Under the pieces are notes generated by a model, which saw nothing but the letters and a program-made list of their open reading frames with translations, was not told where the DNA came from and made no database searches. The position numbers and the translations under genes are program-made. 64,000 bases of DNA from positions 547,297-611,296 of the forward strand of contig JAIUJO010000162.1 in assembly GCA_023846275.1 (NCBI GenBank), read 5' to 3'. Of the stretch, positions 1-15,700 are shown in pieces (the first letter of the stretch is position 1; the number at the start of each line of letters is the position of its first letter). The stretch comes from Vanilla planifolia (lineage: Eukaryota > Streptophyta > Magnoliopsida > Asparagales > Orchidaceae).

Positions 1-2753
1 ATAATTTTGTAATTATTTATCCATTCTTAATTTTGTTATTTATAAAATTTAAAAATTTCAATCGATCGTGATGAGAAAAATGTCATGAGGCTCAATTCTT
101 GGAGCTCTATCAAATTAAATATTCCTTGTTAAATTTTTTTAAAATTTAATTTTTTTTAAATTGAGCACTCTTTTTAAAACATTTTTTTATTTAATTTCAT
201 AATTGCGGATGTCACACTTGATTTACTTAATATATTTTAATGTAACATTCCCACACAATTTATCTTATTTGTTCAAATGTTTTTCTTTTATTTTGTTATG
301 TTGCCACATAAAATTTATTTTCTTATAATGCAACCTTTATAAATCTTTGGTTTTTTATATTATATTGTCTCAAATTATCATATTTTTATTTAAATATAGA
401 TTTACTTAATTTGAAATAATAATTAATTATTTTTTTTCTTACTTACTTTGTTAATTTCCTATAATTCCAATCAAGACTTGATGAAGTTGTTTTTAAAATT
501 TGTTTTATTATATTTCCATGTTTTTTACTTTCTATAATTTTATCATGCTTTATGAACCATTTCAATTCAAACAAAATTTGATAATTGAGCATGTCTATTC
601 GATCTCCCTAGCAACATGGAAAATAAATTTCTTAAACAATTCAATTCATTTCTGAAAAATTTTTATTTGTTTTGGATATATAATTATGTATTACTAAATC
701 ATTTATAGTGTGTGCATTACATTGATTTTATTTGAAAATATTATGTTTCTTTATTTTATCTCATTTTAACTTTAAACTATATCCTCTTAATAATAATATT
801 GCAATTTGTTAGTTTTTTATTTCCTTTGATAATTTTCTATAATTTCAATGGCTATCTGATGGAGATGAAACAAATGTGCTCGGACTAGTTTGTTTGGTCT
901 TTATCATGTTAATTTTTAATATTTTTAAATATTTAATTATCTATATATTTTGAACACTTTATGAATTATTATGTTTTTTATCTAATTTGATTTTTGAAAA
1001 TTTTAAACTTGATCTCCTTAGTACCTTTTCATTACAACCTTCACTCACAAATTATCTTATTTTAAGAAAATTTCTACAATCATTTGATTATATTACTAAG
1101 AAACCCTAGTTCTCCTCTAGTGTAATTTTAATATCACTTTGTGCACTTTATATTATATTTAATGAATTTTTACCTTTATAATTGTTGTATATATTTAATT
1201 AATATAATTATTATTGATATTTATTATTATTTATTTGGTAATACAAGAGAATTCTAAATAATGTTCAATTAAGATCCAACAAACATTGTTAGACTTGAAT
1301 CATCAAGCTCTACTTAATTAAATATTTAATTTTATATTTTTATTTAATTATTTTTCTAAAATTTTGAAGATTTGATGAGTTACTTTGATTCATACTTGAT
1401 CTAATGACTAGAGAAGTTACACTTGATGTTCTAAATGTCTTGAAATTTTAATTTCTTGCGAAATTTATTTTATCTTTTCAAGATTTTTGGTTCAAATTTT
1501 AACATTTATATTAATTTTATTTAGTTATATTACATTGTGAAATTTACCTCTTTTTAGTTTTAAAATATATTTATTTATAACAAGAATAATGTTCTATCAA
1601 TTTTTATATTCATTTATATTAGTAATTCATGCTAATCATAGACAAAGTCCAATGAAGAGGAAAAAAAAGCTTCATTCGACTTATGTCGACTAACCCAATA
1701 CATTAAAACTTGATTTTTATATTTTTAAAATATTTTATCTTTTTAAGATTTTTGCTTGCTTGATATGTTATTTTGATTTGTACTGGTTTTAGGATTAAGG
1801 ATGTCGTGAATGATTCCGTTACTATCCTGAAATGATGCTTTCTCATTATTTTTATCACATTTTATCAAATTGTTTACTTTAATTTGAGTATATGCCTAGA
1901 AAACTCTAATCCTACTATTGTGCAAGATTCGCATTGATTTGGTTATATTGCACTTTTTCATTTATCTCATTTCAACATTAACATATTTTTCCTAAATATT
2001 AAAATAATAATTGATTATTTATTTTTATTTATTTTTTTTAATTTTTTTCAAAATAAGATTTGAGCATAATGAAGCAAGCATCATTGGACACAACTTTATT
2101 AGCTAAAATAATTTAAATATTAATTTTTATTCTCTAGGATTTTTACAAACTTCTTAAGAAAAGTTATTACTTTTAAAGTAATTTTCATGTCATTGGACTC
2201 ACTATGGTAGGCTCTACCAAATTAATTTTTTTTTCACCTTTTTAATGTTATTTTATATAGCCTTGGCATGCTTTATGAGATATTTTAATTTTGACCTAAT
2301 TCAATGATTAAAAATACTGCAGATATCTTTGATTACAACCTTTCTCCAAAATCTTTCTCATTTTTCAACTTTTCTTTCCCATATAGTTATATTACTAAAT
2401 ATTTCTAATTCGTCTATTATGTGACCATTATGGCCCAAGGATTTGGATTTATCTATCAAGTTAAATATAAATTAAATAATAATTTTTTATCTTATAAATA
2501 TTTTATTTTAGAAGATTTTTTCATGCTATACACAATATTTTGATTTGTACCAAATTTGATGATCCAAGATGTTACACACAAACTCTTCAATATCTTAGAA
2601 TTAAATTTTCTCATATGATTAGTCCAAAATTTTCTCATTTTTCACTTAGGCTTAGTTTTAACACTATAAGACTCTAAATCTTTTATTGTGTGACACTTAA
2701 ACCGCTTTTTTTGGTGCTATTATATTATTTCAATTTATCACATTCAAGCTTTT

Positions 2754-2892
2754 ACATATATATATACATATATGTATGTATGTATGTATGTATATATATA
2801 TATATACATACATACATACATACATACATAGATATATGTATATATATATATATATACATATACATGCATAAATACATACATACATCTACATA
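2754..2892. repeat. Compound microsatellite (TA)n/(TATG)n/(CATA)n
   Basis: Runs of TA alternate with 4-bp repeats TATG and CATA that are reverse complements of each other, so the region is nearly self-complementary. It sits at the 'tttaatatatatttactta' phase of the satellite unit. The 67-codon open frame across it is a product of the simple repeat, not a gene. Confidence 0.95.
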
Positions 2893-5800
2893 ATAATAAA
2901 ATAATGATGCATTATTATTTATGTTTATTTAAGTTTGTAAATTATACTAATTTCGATGAGGACAAAGGAAACAACACAAATGTCGTTCGACTCATATTGA
3001 TTTGTTACATCTAATAAAATATTCACATTTATATTTTGAAATATTTAGTTTTTTAAGGATTTATAATGCCTTATAAGGCTTTTTTGTTCCTACATAATTT
3101 CTTAGAATCATTCATTTTGATTTGGTTATATTATTATGAAACTCTAAATCTCCTCTCATGTATCTTTTACATTACTTTGATTATAATATATCACAATGCA
3201 TCAATGTAAGTTATTTCAAATTTAAAATATATTTAGTTTTTTAAAAATTATGATTTAATTTTTTTGAAATTGTTATCTTGGGTAAATTTGATTATTTCAA
3301 AATGATGTTAATGAACAAAAAATAAATGTTGTTAGACTCATCATGATTAGCTATATCTAAGTAAATATTTTTATATTTAAAAATAATTTATTTTGTATGG
3401 ATTTTAAATATTTTATAATATTTTTTATTTAAAGTTTATTTGATGATAGAAGATGTTGCACTTGATCTTCCTCTTGTCTTCAAATGTTTTACTTTTATTT
3501 ATTTATCTTACAATGTAATTTAAAATTTTCTCTTGTAATAAATTTAGATCACATTGATTTAATTATATTGTGTTACTAAAAGTAATCTAATTTTGTGTTT
3601 ATTATGTTTTTAATTAATAATAAAATAATATTTTTTTATTATTCATGACCATTTAATTTTTTAATTAATAGTAGCTCCAAAGATTGCCTAATCGACTCAA
3701 AATAAAATTGTTGGAACTCTTTGATGAGCTTTATCTAACTAAATATCAATTTAATATTTTAATTATTATAGTTTCTAGGGTTTTTGCAAGTTTTATTATG
3801 TAACATAATTGATACCAATTTTGATGTATGTGGACATTATGCTTGATCTCTTTAGAATTTTTAATATCTTGGAAGACAACTTTACTATATAATACATCTC
3901 ATTTGATTGAAATTTTCAATTTAATTTTTTATTATATGATAATGTAACATAATTCTTCACTTAAGAACTTTTATATGCTTTCATTTATCTATATTATGTT
4001 ACTTCATTTTATTTTATTAAAAGTTGAATACATAGTTGCTTTTAATAAAATAATAATTTATTGATTTCTTTCTTTATTTACTTCAATAATTTGTTGAAAT
4101 TGAAAATGAGGTTCGATCAAGAATATAAAAAGTGTTATTAGAGTAGTCACAATGAGCGCTACCTAATGAAATATTTATTTATATATTTTGATGTATTTTA
4201 CTTTCTATTATTTTTGTATGCTTTATGAGAAATATTTATTCATACTTGATTTGATGATCGAGATATTACTCTTGATCTGTCTTATAATTTGGTGTGCAAC
4301 TTTTATGTATTAATTATCTCTTCTCTTCTAAATTTTTCATTAACTTTCTATATTACAATGCAACTATCATGTCTTCTAAAATTAAATGTACATTTTTTAA
4401 TGTTATTAGAATAATTATATTTTACTTAAGCATATTTAAATATTTTATTTGTAGTAATTCGAAAAGAGGTCTTATCGAGATGAAACAAATGTTAATAGAC
4501 TCATCTTAAAGGGCTTTATCCAATTAATTTTTTTAATATTTTTAAATATTTTATATTCTAAAGTTTTCAAAGCTTTTACAACACATTACAATTTGTAGAT
4601 GATTTTAAAATTGAAGATGTTATATTCGACAACCTTAGTGTCTTCGAGTGCAACTGTCTATAAAATTTCTTTCATTTCTTCAAATGTTTTGCTTTAGTTT
4701 AACTGTTTTACTGCGCAACTTTAAATCTCATTAATTATGACTTTTACATTGCTCTATTGCTGTTCTATTATGTTTTCTAAATTTTCATAATTTTTCTTTA
4801 ATTTATATTGACTTACAATTAAAATAATAACAAATTATTATTTCTACACATTTAAATTCATAATTCATAGTATTCCAAATGAGGTCCAATTGAGGCAAAA
4901 GAAATGTTGTGGGACACATCCCAATGAACACTATTTAGTTAAATTTTTGTTTCAAAAATTTTAAATTTTTTATTTTTCAATATTTTTTCTTGCTTTATGA
5001 GTCATTTGAATTCATATATTTTTTAATAAATGAGAAATTTTAATATTTCTATCTAATTAAATATATATTTTTAAGTATTTTATTTTCAATTATTCTAACC
5101 TGCTTTTTAATACATTTATAATCATACATGATTTGAGGTTCAATGATTTTAGTATTTATTTATCTAACACAAAAAAATAATTTCTTCTTATTTATGCTTA
5201 GTTACTTTGATAATTAGTGGTATTTCAAAAATAGGATGAATCAAGATAGAACAATCATTTTTTGAGTTGTCTCTCTGAGCTCCATCACATTAAATATTGA
5301 TTCTTACAATCCTAAATAATTTGTTTCAATGAGTTTTGGCACTTTTTGAGGTACATTAATTTGTACTTGATTTAAATTATTTGCGATGTTATATTTGATC
5401 TCGTTATTAACATGTAACACAACTTTCTAATACAATATGTTCCATTAACCAAATAATTCTTTTATTTGGTTACATTATACTCTAAGTCCACCAACATGTG
5501 AAGTTTATATTACTTGGATTTAGTTATATTAAATTGTTTTAATTTCTCTTATTTTAGTCTTATTACATATTTTAGTAATATTTATATATATTTTGTTATT
5601 ATTTCACATTATTTATATTTTTGAAATTCATTATAATTCTAAATGAGGACTAATAATGTTGAAAAAAAGCTATTTGAATTTCCATAATGATCTCTAACTA
5701 AAAAAATATTCATTCTTATATTTTTAAAATATTTTATTTTATAGGACTTTTGATTTGATGATCAAGGGTGTTAAACAAGATCTCATTAACCAAACATGTC

Positions 5801-5903
5801 TTATCAAGGATGTTACTATTTATCTTCAAATCTCTTCCATGTGACACTTACAACAATTTTATTTCATTATATTATATTGCTTTAGTATATCTAATTTGAA
5901 CTT

Positions 5904-5928
5904 TAATATATATATATATATATATACT
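5904..5928. repeat. Short (TA)n run
   Basis: About 25 bp of alternating TA, at the same 'tttaatatatatttactta' phase of the satellite unit as the larger microsatellites. Confidence 0.85.
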
Positions 5929-6675
5929 TAGTATTAAAATAGTGTGTTAATATCACTTTTTGTGTAATTTAGAGTAATGTCAAATTAGGCCCAATCTAGA
6001 TGAAACAAACATCATTGGACTTATCAAAATGAGTTTATTTTTAAAATATTAATTATTATTTTTTTTATTATTTAATTTTCATTTTTTTCTTGATTTATGA
6101 GACATTTTGGTTTGTACTTGAGTTGAGGAATTTGGTTGTTACACTTGATTAGCTTAGTGTCTTCAAAAGCAACTTTCTTGTATAAGTAATGTCATTTTTT
6201 TCAAAGTTTCCTCTTTCATTTTTTGATATTACTATGATACTCAAAATCTTCTCTCATGTGATGTTTATAGCACTTTCATTTGGTATTATTACATTCCTTC
6301 CATTTGTAACATTTCATAATTAATATATATTTACATTCTTATTAAAATAATAATATTTTTTTTATTTGTTCTTTTTTATTTTTGTAATTCATAATAATTC
6401 CAAATGATGTCTAATTGAGATGAAATAAATGATGATGTAACTCGACTAGCTTTATCTAATTAAACATTTATTTTATTTCCTTTTCTTTGGTTTGGTTACA
6501 CTAATATTTAACATAAAATCTTCTCTGGTGCAAACATTTCTTTACTTTAATTTGTTTATATCATATTATTTTGAATTTATCATATTTTAGCTTTAGTACA
6601 TAATTACCTAATATTTAAAAATTTTTTGTTATCTATGCTAACTTTGTTGTGCATAAGAATCATAAAGGATGCATG

Positions 6676-6712
6676 ATCGAGATGAAACAAGCATCACTAG
6701 GTTCATCTCGAT
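6676..6712. other. Conserved dyad of the satellite unit (best-preserved example)
   Basis: Left arm ATCGAGATGA (6,676-6,685) and right arm TCATCTCGAT (6,703-6,712) are perfect inverted repeats around a 17-nt loop. The same place in other units keeps part or all of the dyad, for example right arms at 9,090-9,105 and 40,745-40,757 and both arms in decayed form near 43,567-43,600. Whether it binds a protein or merely folds cannot be told from sequence. Confidence 0.7.
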
Positions 6713-9700
6713 GGGATCTAAACACCTAAGTATTTAATTATATATTTTAAAAAATATTATTTTCCAGTGTTCTTACATGCTCTACGAGACATTCAATTCC
6801 TAACTTATATGATAATTAGGGATGTTACATTGAATCTCCTTATTCCCTTAAAATTTAAAGATTTTATAAGATTATGTCGTTTTGAAAAGTTTCACTTTGG
6901 TTTGTACATACAATTATATAGCTCTAAATCTTATTTCGTGTGACTTTAATACCACTTTTATTTAGTTATAATATTGTACTTCATTTATTCTCATTTTATT
7001 TTAAAATATATTTTCTTAATATTAAAATAATAAATTATTATTATTTATCTTTATTTCTTTTTTATTAAAAGTTATTCTAAACATCCTCTAATTGACATGA
7101 AACAAATGTTGTTAGAAAAGTTTTGAAGAACTCTACCTAATTACATATTCATTTCTATAATTTATTAAATATTTTATTTTCTATTTTTCCCATGGTTTAT
7201 GAGATATTTAAATTAATACTTATTTTAATAATTGAGGATTTTTCACACAATCTCCTTAATATCTTTTAGTGCAAAATCCTTATGAAATATTTCCCATTTC
7301 TTAAAATTTTTTTCTTCAATTTGGTCATGTTTTTATATTATAATAAAACTCTTCCCATGTTAACTTCATATAGCCTTAAATTTGTTATATTACATTGCTT
7401 CATTTTTTTTTGTTTTTAGCTTTATTATATATTAACTTAGTATTAAATAATTCATAATAATTTAAATGATCTCTAATCAATATGGAACAAATATCATTGG
7501 ACTTGTCTTGAGAAGCACTATCAAACTAAAAAAATTTAAAATTTAAAATTTTAAATATTGTATTGATTATTTATTTTTTCACGTTTTAGCAGACATTTCT
7601 ATTTATATGTGATTTGACAATCAAGGAAGGTACACTTGACCCTTTAATATCTTGTAATGCAACTGTCCAACATAGTATATCTCATTTTTCAAATTTTTTA
7701 TTTTAATTTTAATATATTATTATATACCTTGAAAAACCCTCCTAAATGACCTTTCCATTTATTTAACTTGGCTATATTACAACATTTTAAATTATAGGAT
7801 TTCAACTTTAATATATATTTACTTTATATAGAGAAAATAATCTATTATTATTTATGCTTATTTACTTTGGTAATTCATAATATTTCAAATGAGGTCTAAT
7901 TAAAATCAAAAAATTATTCTTAGACTCATTGCAATAGACTCTATTAAATTGTATGTTCCATTTTATATATTTAATATTTAATTTTACATAATTTTTGTAT
8001 GCTTTATGAGACATTTCAATTTATATCTTATCTGATAAATGAGAATGCAGCACTCAAACCCTTATGTATCTTAAGATACAACTTTCCCATACAATTTGTC
8101 ACATTATTTCAAAATGTTCATTTTTATTTTGTTATCCTACTTTGAAATTCTAAATCTCCTCTATTTTAACCTTGATATTAGCTTTATTTCATGACATTAA
8201 ATTACGTTTATAATATTTTAGCTTTATCATATATTTGCTTAACATTAAAATATTATTTTTTTAATGTTTATTTATTGTAGAAATCTATAATAATTCAACG
8301 AAAAATATCAATTAAGTATTTATTTATTTTTTATTTTTTATTTTTTAAAATAATTTATTTTTAATGTTTTCACATTTTATGAAGAATTAAGATTTCTTCT
8401 TATTTAGAAAATATGAATGGTGTGTTGATTCTCCTCGATATATTAGTATGCAATTTTCCTACATAACATATTTAATTTTTTCAATTTTTTTTGCTTTGAT
8501 TTTTATATAATACTAGTAACTTTAAATCTAACCTCTACAACACTTTGATTTTATTCTATTACATTTCATTTTTTTTTCTAATTTATAATTTAATCTATAT
8601 TTACTTAATACTAAAATAAGAATTTATCATAACTTACTATTATCTCAATAGAAATTCATAGTTATTCCAAACAAGGTCCAATAGAGATATAACAAAACAT
8701 CATTGGGCCTAGGTTGACGAATTGTATTAAGTTAATATTAATTAGATAGGTATATATCTATATGTATTAATTTTTAAGATTTTAACATTATTTACGAGAC
8801 ATGTCATTTGGAATTTTTTTTACTATTGAGGAACTTATAGTAGATCTCCCTAATATATTGGAAAGAATCTTCACTTGCGATTTATCTTATTTTTTGATAT
8901 GTTTTGCTTTGAGATTTTTACCTTCACATTACTCTAATTTTATGTTACATTACATTGATTTATCTTATCCTTGCTTCAATAAAATTCACTAAAGATTAAA
9001 AGAAAAATTCATTATTATTAACGTTTTTAAGTTAGATTTCTCAAGATAATTCAAAATAAGGTCAAATTTAGATGAAACAAAAGTTGTTGGATTCATCTCG
9101 ATAGGTCATATCACATATTAATTTTAATAATTTTTTTCTCAAAATTTTCAATTGTTAAATGACACTTTGATTTATATCTAATTTCATAATGGAGGACATT
9201 ACAATTGACTCCATTAATATGTTAAAAGAAAACATTCTCATACAATTTAGCTAACTTATTCAAATATTTTTCGTTGACATGGTAATATTACCATGAAACT
9301 TTAAATCACCTCTTGTGTGACGTTTACATCTGAATGATTTGGTAATATTAAATTACTTCAATTTACTATATTTCACCATTAATATTCTTTTTTCTTTGAA
9401 TTAAAAAAAAATTTCTTAATGCTTATATATTTATGTAATTTGTAATAATTAAAAATAGCTTTAACTTGGACCATACAAAGATTTTGTAATTTTCTAAAAA
9501 TCCATAAAAAGCCCATTTAAGAGGAAACAAATGACTTTGAACTCTTCTCAAAGAGTTCCATCAAATTAAATATTTATTTTGACACTTTTAGAAGTGGTAT
9601 ACTTAGGATTTTTAGAGCGAGAAAGAGATTCTCTTATTCATGCATGATTTGATGATCTGGAATATTACACATGAACTCCTTAGTATTTGAAAAGATATTT

Positions 9701-12700
9701 TTTAAAATAATTTAACTGATTTTTCAAATTTTATTCTTTGATTTTGTGATATACTTTGTGCTCTAAATCTCTCCTCTTGTAAGATATACATTTCCGTGAT
9801 TTTATTTTATTATATTGCTTCAATTTATCTCATTTAAATGTAAATATTAATTTAATTGTCATTAAAATAATGAATTATTATAATTTCTGCTTGTTTATCA
9901 TGAAAATTCAATGTAATTCAAAATGAGACTGCATCAAGATAAAATAAATGTTGTTAAACTTGTCTTGATATGTTATATCTAACATAGAATTTAGTTATAT
10001 ATTTTATGAATATTGTTGTGGTTTTGGTATTTTTTATAGGAAATTTTGATTCATACCCTATTTAATGGTCAAGGTTGTTAAACTCAAGCTTAATAGTATC
10101 TTGTAAAGCAACTTTCCTATACGATTTATCTCATTTGATTAAATTTTTTATTTGATTATTTTATTATATAACTCTAAATCTTCTTGTGTGACTTTTAAAT
10201 TGCTTTAACTTTTTTGTATTTCTTTGGTCTAGCTCACCACATTTTGACCTTAATTTATATTTACTAAATATTAAAATAATAATTTATTATTATTGATGCT
10301 CATTTAATTTGATATTTTCTATTAATTCAAAAGAAGCTCTCATTAAGATAAAATAAATATTATTTGTGTTGTCTAGAAGAGCTCCATCAAGCTAAAATTT
10401 ATTTGGTTTTGTATCTTTTACAAGGTACGTAGTTTAATTTGTTATTTAATGATTTAGTATATTACACTTGATCTCATTAGTATCCTCGAATGCATAATTC
10501 GTGAACAATAATTCTTAAATCTTTAATTTTTTATGTTAATTTTGTTATATTTTTTTATTGTCAAATCTCTTCTCCAATTTTGCTTCAATTTGGTTATATT
10601 GCAATGAAACAAAATTTTCACTCATATTCCTTTTGCATCGCTTTGACTGCACAATGTTACAATGCTTCAATTTAGTTATTTTAGCTTTAATATATATTTA
10701 CTTCATAGTAAATTAAATAATTTATTATTATTAATGCTTTTTTTACTTTGATAATTTATAGTAATAACAAACTAAGTTTGATCAAGATAAAATAAATTTG
10801 GTTAGAGTGAATTTGTTGAGGTTTGTCTAGTTAAATGTTTTCTAACATTTTATTCTTAGTGCTTTGAAAAAGTTTATAAGGTATTTTGATTCATACCTGA
10901 TTTACGAATCAAGGATGTTGTACTCAATCTACTTTTTTAATTAACAATGTATTTTTTCCTATAGAGTAAATGTCATGTCTTAAAATATTTTTTCTAGATT
11001 TTATTATATTACTATTTAACTCTAAATCTCCTTTCATGTGATCCGTAGATCAACTTCAATTGGACAAATTATATTGCTTAAATTTATCTCATTTTAGCTT
11101 TAATATATAATAAATTAGTATTTTAAAAACATTATTTTTCTAATTTAATATGAAAACTCACAATAATTCAAAATGATGTCCGATTAGGAGAGAACAAATG
11201 TTGTCGAACTCATATTGGTAAGCCCCATTAAATTTTATATTCATTTTCAATTTTAAATGTTTTAGCTGATTTTATAAGGCATTTGATTCCTTTATGATTG
11301 AATAGTTAAGGATGTTACACTCGATCTTTCTAGCATCATGCAATCCAATGTCCCTGCACAATTTGTCTTTCTTTCAAATCATTCACTTTAAATTTTTTAT
11401 GCAACTATGTAACTCTAAATTGTCATTTGTGTCACCTTTGCATCGCTCTCATTTAGTTATATTATGATGTTTTAAATTATCTCATTTAAATTTTAATATA
11501 CATTTTGTGTAATAGTAAAGTAATAACAAAATTTTTATGTTAATTTCTTATGATATTTCTTAGTAATTTCAAACAAGAACTATTCGAGATGACACAAACA
11601 TTGCTGAAACCGCCCCGACCACCTCTATCTAATTAAATATTCATTTTGATATTTTTAATACGTATGTTATTTGATAATCAAGGATATTACACTCGTTCCG
11701 TCAATATTTTTTAACGCAACTTTGCTATTAAATTTAACTAATTTCTCCAAATATTTTTTTGACTTTTTTATACTAATATTTATCTCTAAATCATCTCTCA
11801 TGTGATATTAAAATGGTTTTGATTTCGTTAAATTACATTGTTTTAACTTATCTTATTTTGCCTTTAATTTATATTTACTTACTAGTAAAATAAAATCTAT
11901 CACAAATTACATTTATTTATTTCAATGATTTGTAGTAATTCAAAATATAGTGTGATGAAGATGAAATAAATATCATTGGACATGTCTTAATGAGATTTAT
12001 CTTATTAAATATTCATTACAATATTTTCATATATTTCATTCTTTAGGGGTTTTGTTTGCATGCTTTTTGAGATATCTAATTTCATACATAATTTGACTAT
12101 TGAAGATGTTAGACTTGACTTTCTTTTTATCTTCGAATTAAACTTTCCCAATAATTTATCTCATTTCTACAATTTTTTTTGTTTTCTTTACCTATTATAC
12201 AATGAAACTCTAAACTTATAGCTCTTTCATTTTTTAGTATTACATGCAATCAATTTATCTCATTTAAGCTTTGATATATATTTATTTAATAGTAAAATAA
12301 TTATTATTTTATTTTTTATGCTTACTCTCTTTGGAAATTTCCAATAATTCTAAATCAAGTTTTATTTGTAGGCTTTACAAGGCATTTTCAATCATTCCTA
12401 ATTTGATGATGAAAGATGTTACACTTGACCTCTTTAGTATCATGGAATGCAACTTTGCCATAAAATATATTTCTTGTTTTTTATTTTCTCATTTTGATTT
12501 TGTTATTTTACATGGTAAAGTAAAAGTTTCTTTATTTGAAATTTACATAACATTGCTTTGGTTATATTACTTTACTTCAGATCTTTGTTCATGAGGCCAT
12601 CACATCATCATAGTTTGGATATATTGCATACCTTTCATGCATCTTATTTCTCATATAAAATATATTTAATTAGTATTAAAATAAAAATTTATTATTATCG

Positions 12701-15700
12701 ATATTTATCTACATTAGAAATTCTTAGCACTTCCAGGCAAGACTCGATCTAGATGAAACAAACTTCTTAGGACTAGTATCAATGAGCACTATAAAGTTAA
12801 ACTTTGTTGTTTTTTATTTTTTAATTATTTTATTTTTGAGTATTTTGATGTGGATTACAAGGCCTTTGATTTGTAGATTGTTGTTGATCGTGGTTTTTAC
12901 ACTCGACCTCATAAGCATATTGGAATGGAACATTCTTATACATTATGTCTTATTTCTTCAAATATGTTTGCTTTGATTTTTTATATTATAATAAAACTCT
13001 AATTTTTCTCTCGAGTAATTTTACATTAATTTGATTTACTTTTATAATGTTGCCTCAATTAATCTCCTATGTGCTTTAATATATATTTATTTATAATTTA
13101 AAATAATGATTTATTATTTTGATTACTTAATTTTTCCATTATATTTTAAAATTTATGTGTGTTTCAATGGAGATGAAATAGATATCATTGGACACTTCTT
13201 AGCAGGTATTATCTAACTAATTTTTTTAACATAATTTTTAATGACTTTTCATGCTTTTCAAAAGATTTTTAATCATAACATATTTCACAAAATGAAGGGT
13301 TACACTTAATCTCCACAATATCTTGGAAGGGAACTTTCTCACATAATTTATGTAATTTCTTCAAATGTTTTCCTTATTGCTTATATTCTTATATAACTCT
13401 AAATCTCATTTCTCATGGCCTTTCAATTACTTTCCAATGGCTATATTGCTTTACTTAAATTTAACTCAATGTAGCTTTAATATATATTTTCTTAATATGA
13501 AAATAATAATTTTATATAATTTATGTGTATTTCCTATTAAGATGAAAAAAAAGGTATTCAACTCATCTTAACGAGATTTATCAAGTTAAATATTTATGAT
13601 TATAATTTTCAATATTTTATCTCTTGTATTTTAAGGTACTTTATGAGTCATTTCAATTTGAATCAAAATTGATGATCAATGATGTTACACTCAATCCCTT
13701 TAGCATCATATAATGTCATTTTCTCATATAATTTATCTTATCTTCCTCAACATTTTGCTATGTTCAGTTATATTATTATATAATTCTTAATCTCCATTTG
13801 TGTGACTTTTAAATAACTTTTATTTTTTGCATTGTATTATGTAAATTTATTTTATTTCAGCATTAATATATGTTCACTTAATATAAAAATAATAATTTTT
13901 TGATATTTGTGCTTACTTACTTTTAAATTTTTTTGTAATTACAAATGAGGTTTTATTAAGTCAAATGAAACGCTATTGGTCTTGACTCGATGAACTTTAT
14001 CTAATTACATATTAAGTGTTATGACTTATAACCATATTTTTTGAAAACTTTTGCATGCTTTATAAGTTATTTTGATTTGTACTTTACTTGATAAGTAAGG
14101 ATGTTGCACTTGATCCCCTTTGAATTTGGGATGTAAAATTTCTCATGCCTTTTATCTCATTTCTTCAAATTTTTTTCTTATATATAATATGTTTAGGCAA
14201 CTCTAAATAACAACTCATGTGACATTTCCATAGCTTTCATATGATCGTATCACATTACTTCAATATTTCTAATTTCATCTTTGATTTTATATTTACATAA
14301 CAATAAAACATTAATTTCTTATTATTTTTCTTGTTTATTTTTATAATGCAAACAAATTCCAAACAAGGTGCAGTCAAATTGGGACAAAAATCATCAGATT
14401 CATCTTGATAAGTTTAACCAAATTAATTTTTCATCTTTATAATTTTAAATATCTTTTTTCTAAAATTTTAGAACATTTTAGGGGAGATTGCTACATATGA
14501 TCTCATTAGAATCTTAGATTACAACTTTCTTGTATAATTTATTTTATTTCAATGAAACTTTTTGTTTTATTTTGTTAAATTACTATGTAACTCTAAATCT
14601 CTACTTCTATGATCTTTACAATTCTTAGCATTTGTTATATTACATTGCTATAAATTATCACATTTTAACTCTAATTTATATTTACCTATGTTTAATCTTA
14701 TAGTTTATTGTCATTTATTTTTATATTATTTGATAAGTCACAAAAATTGAAAATGAGTTTCCATTGGGATGAACCAAATGTCATTGGACTTGACTTAATC
14801 AGCATTATGAAAAAATATTTTTTATGTTTTTTTATTTTTTTTTCCTAGGTACTCTCATGCCTTATGAAATTATCATTCGTAATGGATTTTATAAGTTAAG
14901 AACTAACGATTGATCTCTTTAATATTTTGGAATGCTACTTTTCATAATGTCTCCCTTTTCTTAAAATGCTTCACTTTTATTTGGTTGTATTACTCTATAA
15001 TGTGAAATTCCCTTTAGTATGACCTTTATATAAGTTTGATTTGGTTACATTTTATTGCCTTCATTTATCCTATTTTATGTTTTGTATATATTTACTTACT
15101 TTTTTAAAAAAATAAATTTATTATTTGTAGTGCTTATTTAATTTGGAAATTCACAATAATTACAAACATAGTTTCATTAAGATGAAATAAATGATTTTGG
15201 GCTTGACATAATGTGCTTTTTCAAAATAAATTTTTTAATTATTTATTTTAATACTTATTTAAGTATTTTTAAATTCTTTGCTTGACATTGAATGTTATGC
15301 TAAATCTCCTAGGTAACTTGGAATAAACCTTTCCTTACATTTTATCTCATTTCTTCAAATTCTTGTTTATAATTGGTTATATTACTATAAAACTAAAATT
15401 TTACTATGATGTGATCTTTACATTTCTTTGATGTTGTTATATTAGATCACTTAAATTTATCTCATTTTGGCTTTAATATATAATTACTTAATTTTAAGAT
15501 AATAATTTATTAGTATTTATGCTTAACTAATTTCATAATTTCATTATCCTCATCAAGTCCAAAAGAGATGAAATAAATGTTCTTTGACTCTTCTCAAAAG
15601 GAAATTCCAATTCACTACAGATTTATATATTTTTAAATATTATATTTCTATTATGAATGCATAATGTATCAGACATTTTTTAATTATATCTTACTTCATT

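Noticed and set aside
2690..2893. 67-codon frame rich in Tyr/Ile/His
   Set aside because: It is the translation of a TA/TATG/CATA microsatellite within a satellite unit; no homology or conservation is expected.
12331..12976. Three adjacent + strand frames of 64-87 codons with hydrophobic, membrane-like sequences
   Set aside because: They are satellite unit text in block A; equivalent units elsewhere do not keep the frames, and T-rich sequence always reads as Phe/Leu/Ile.
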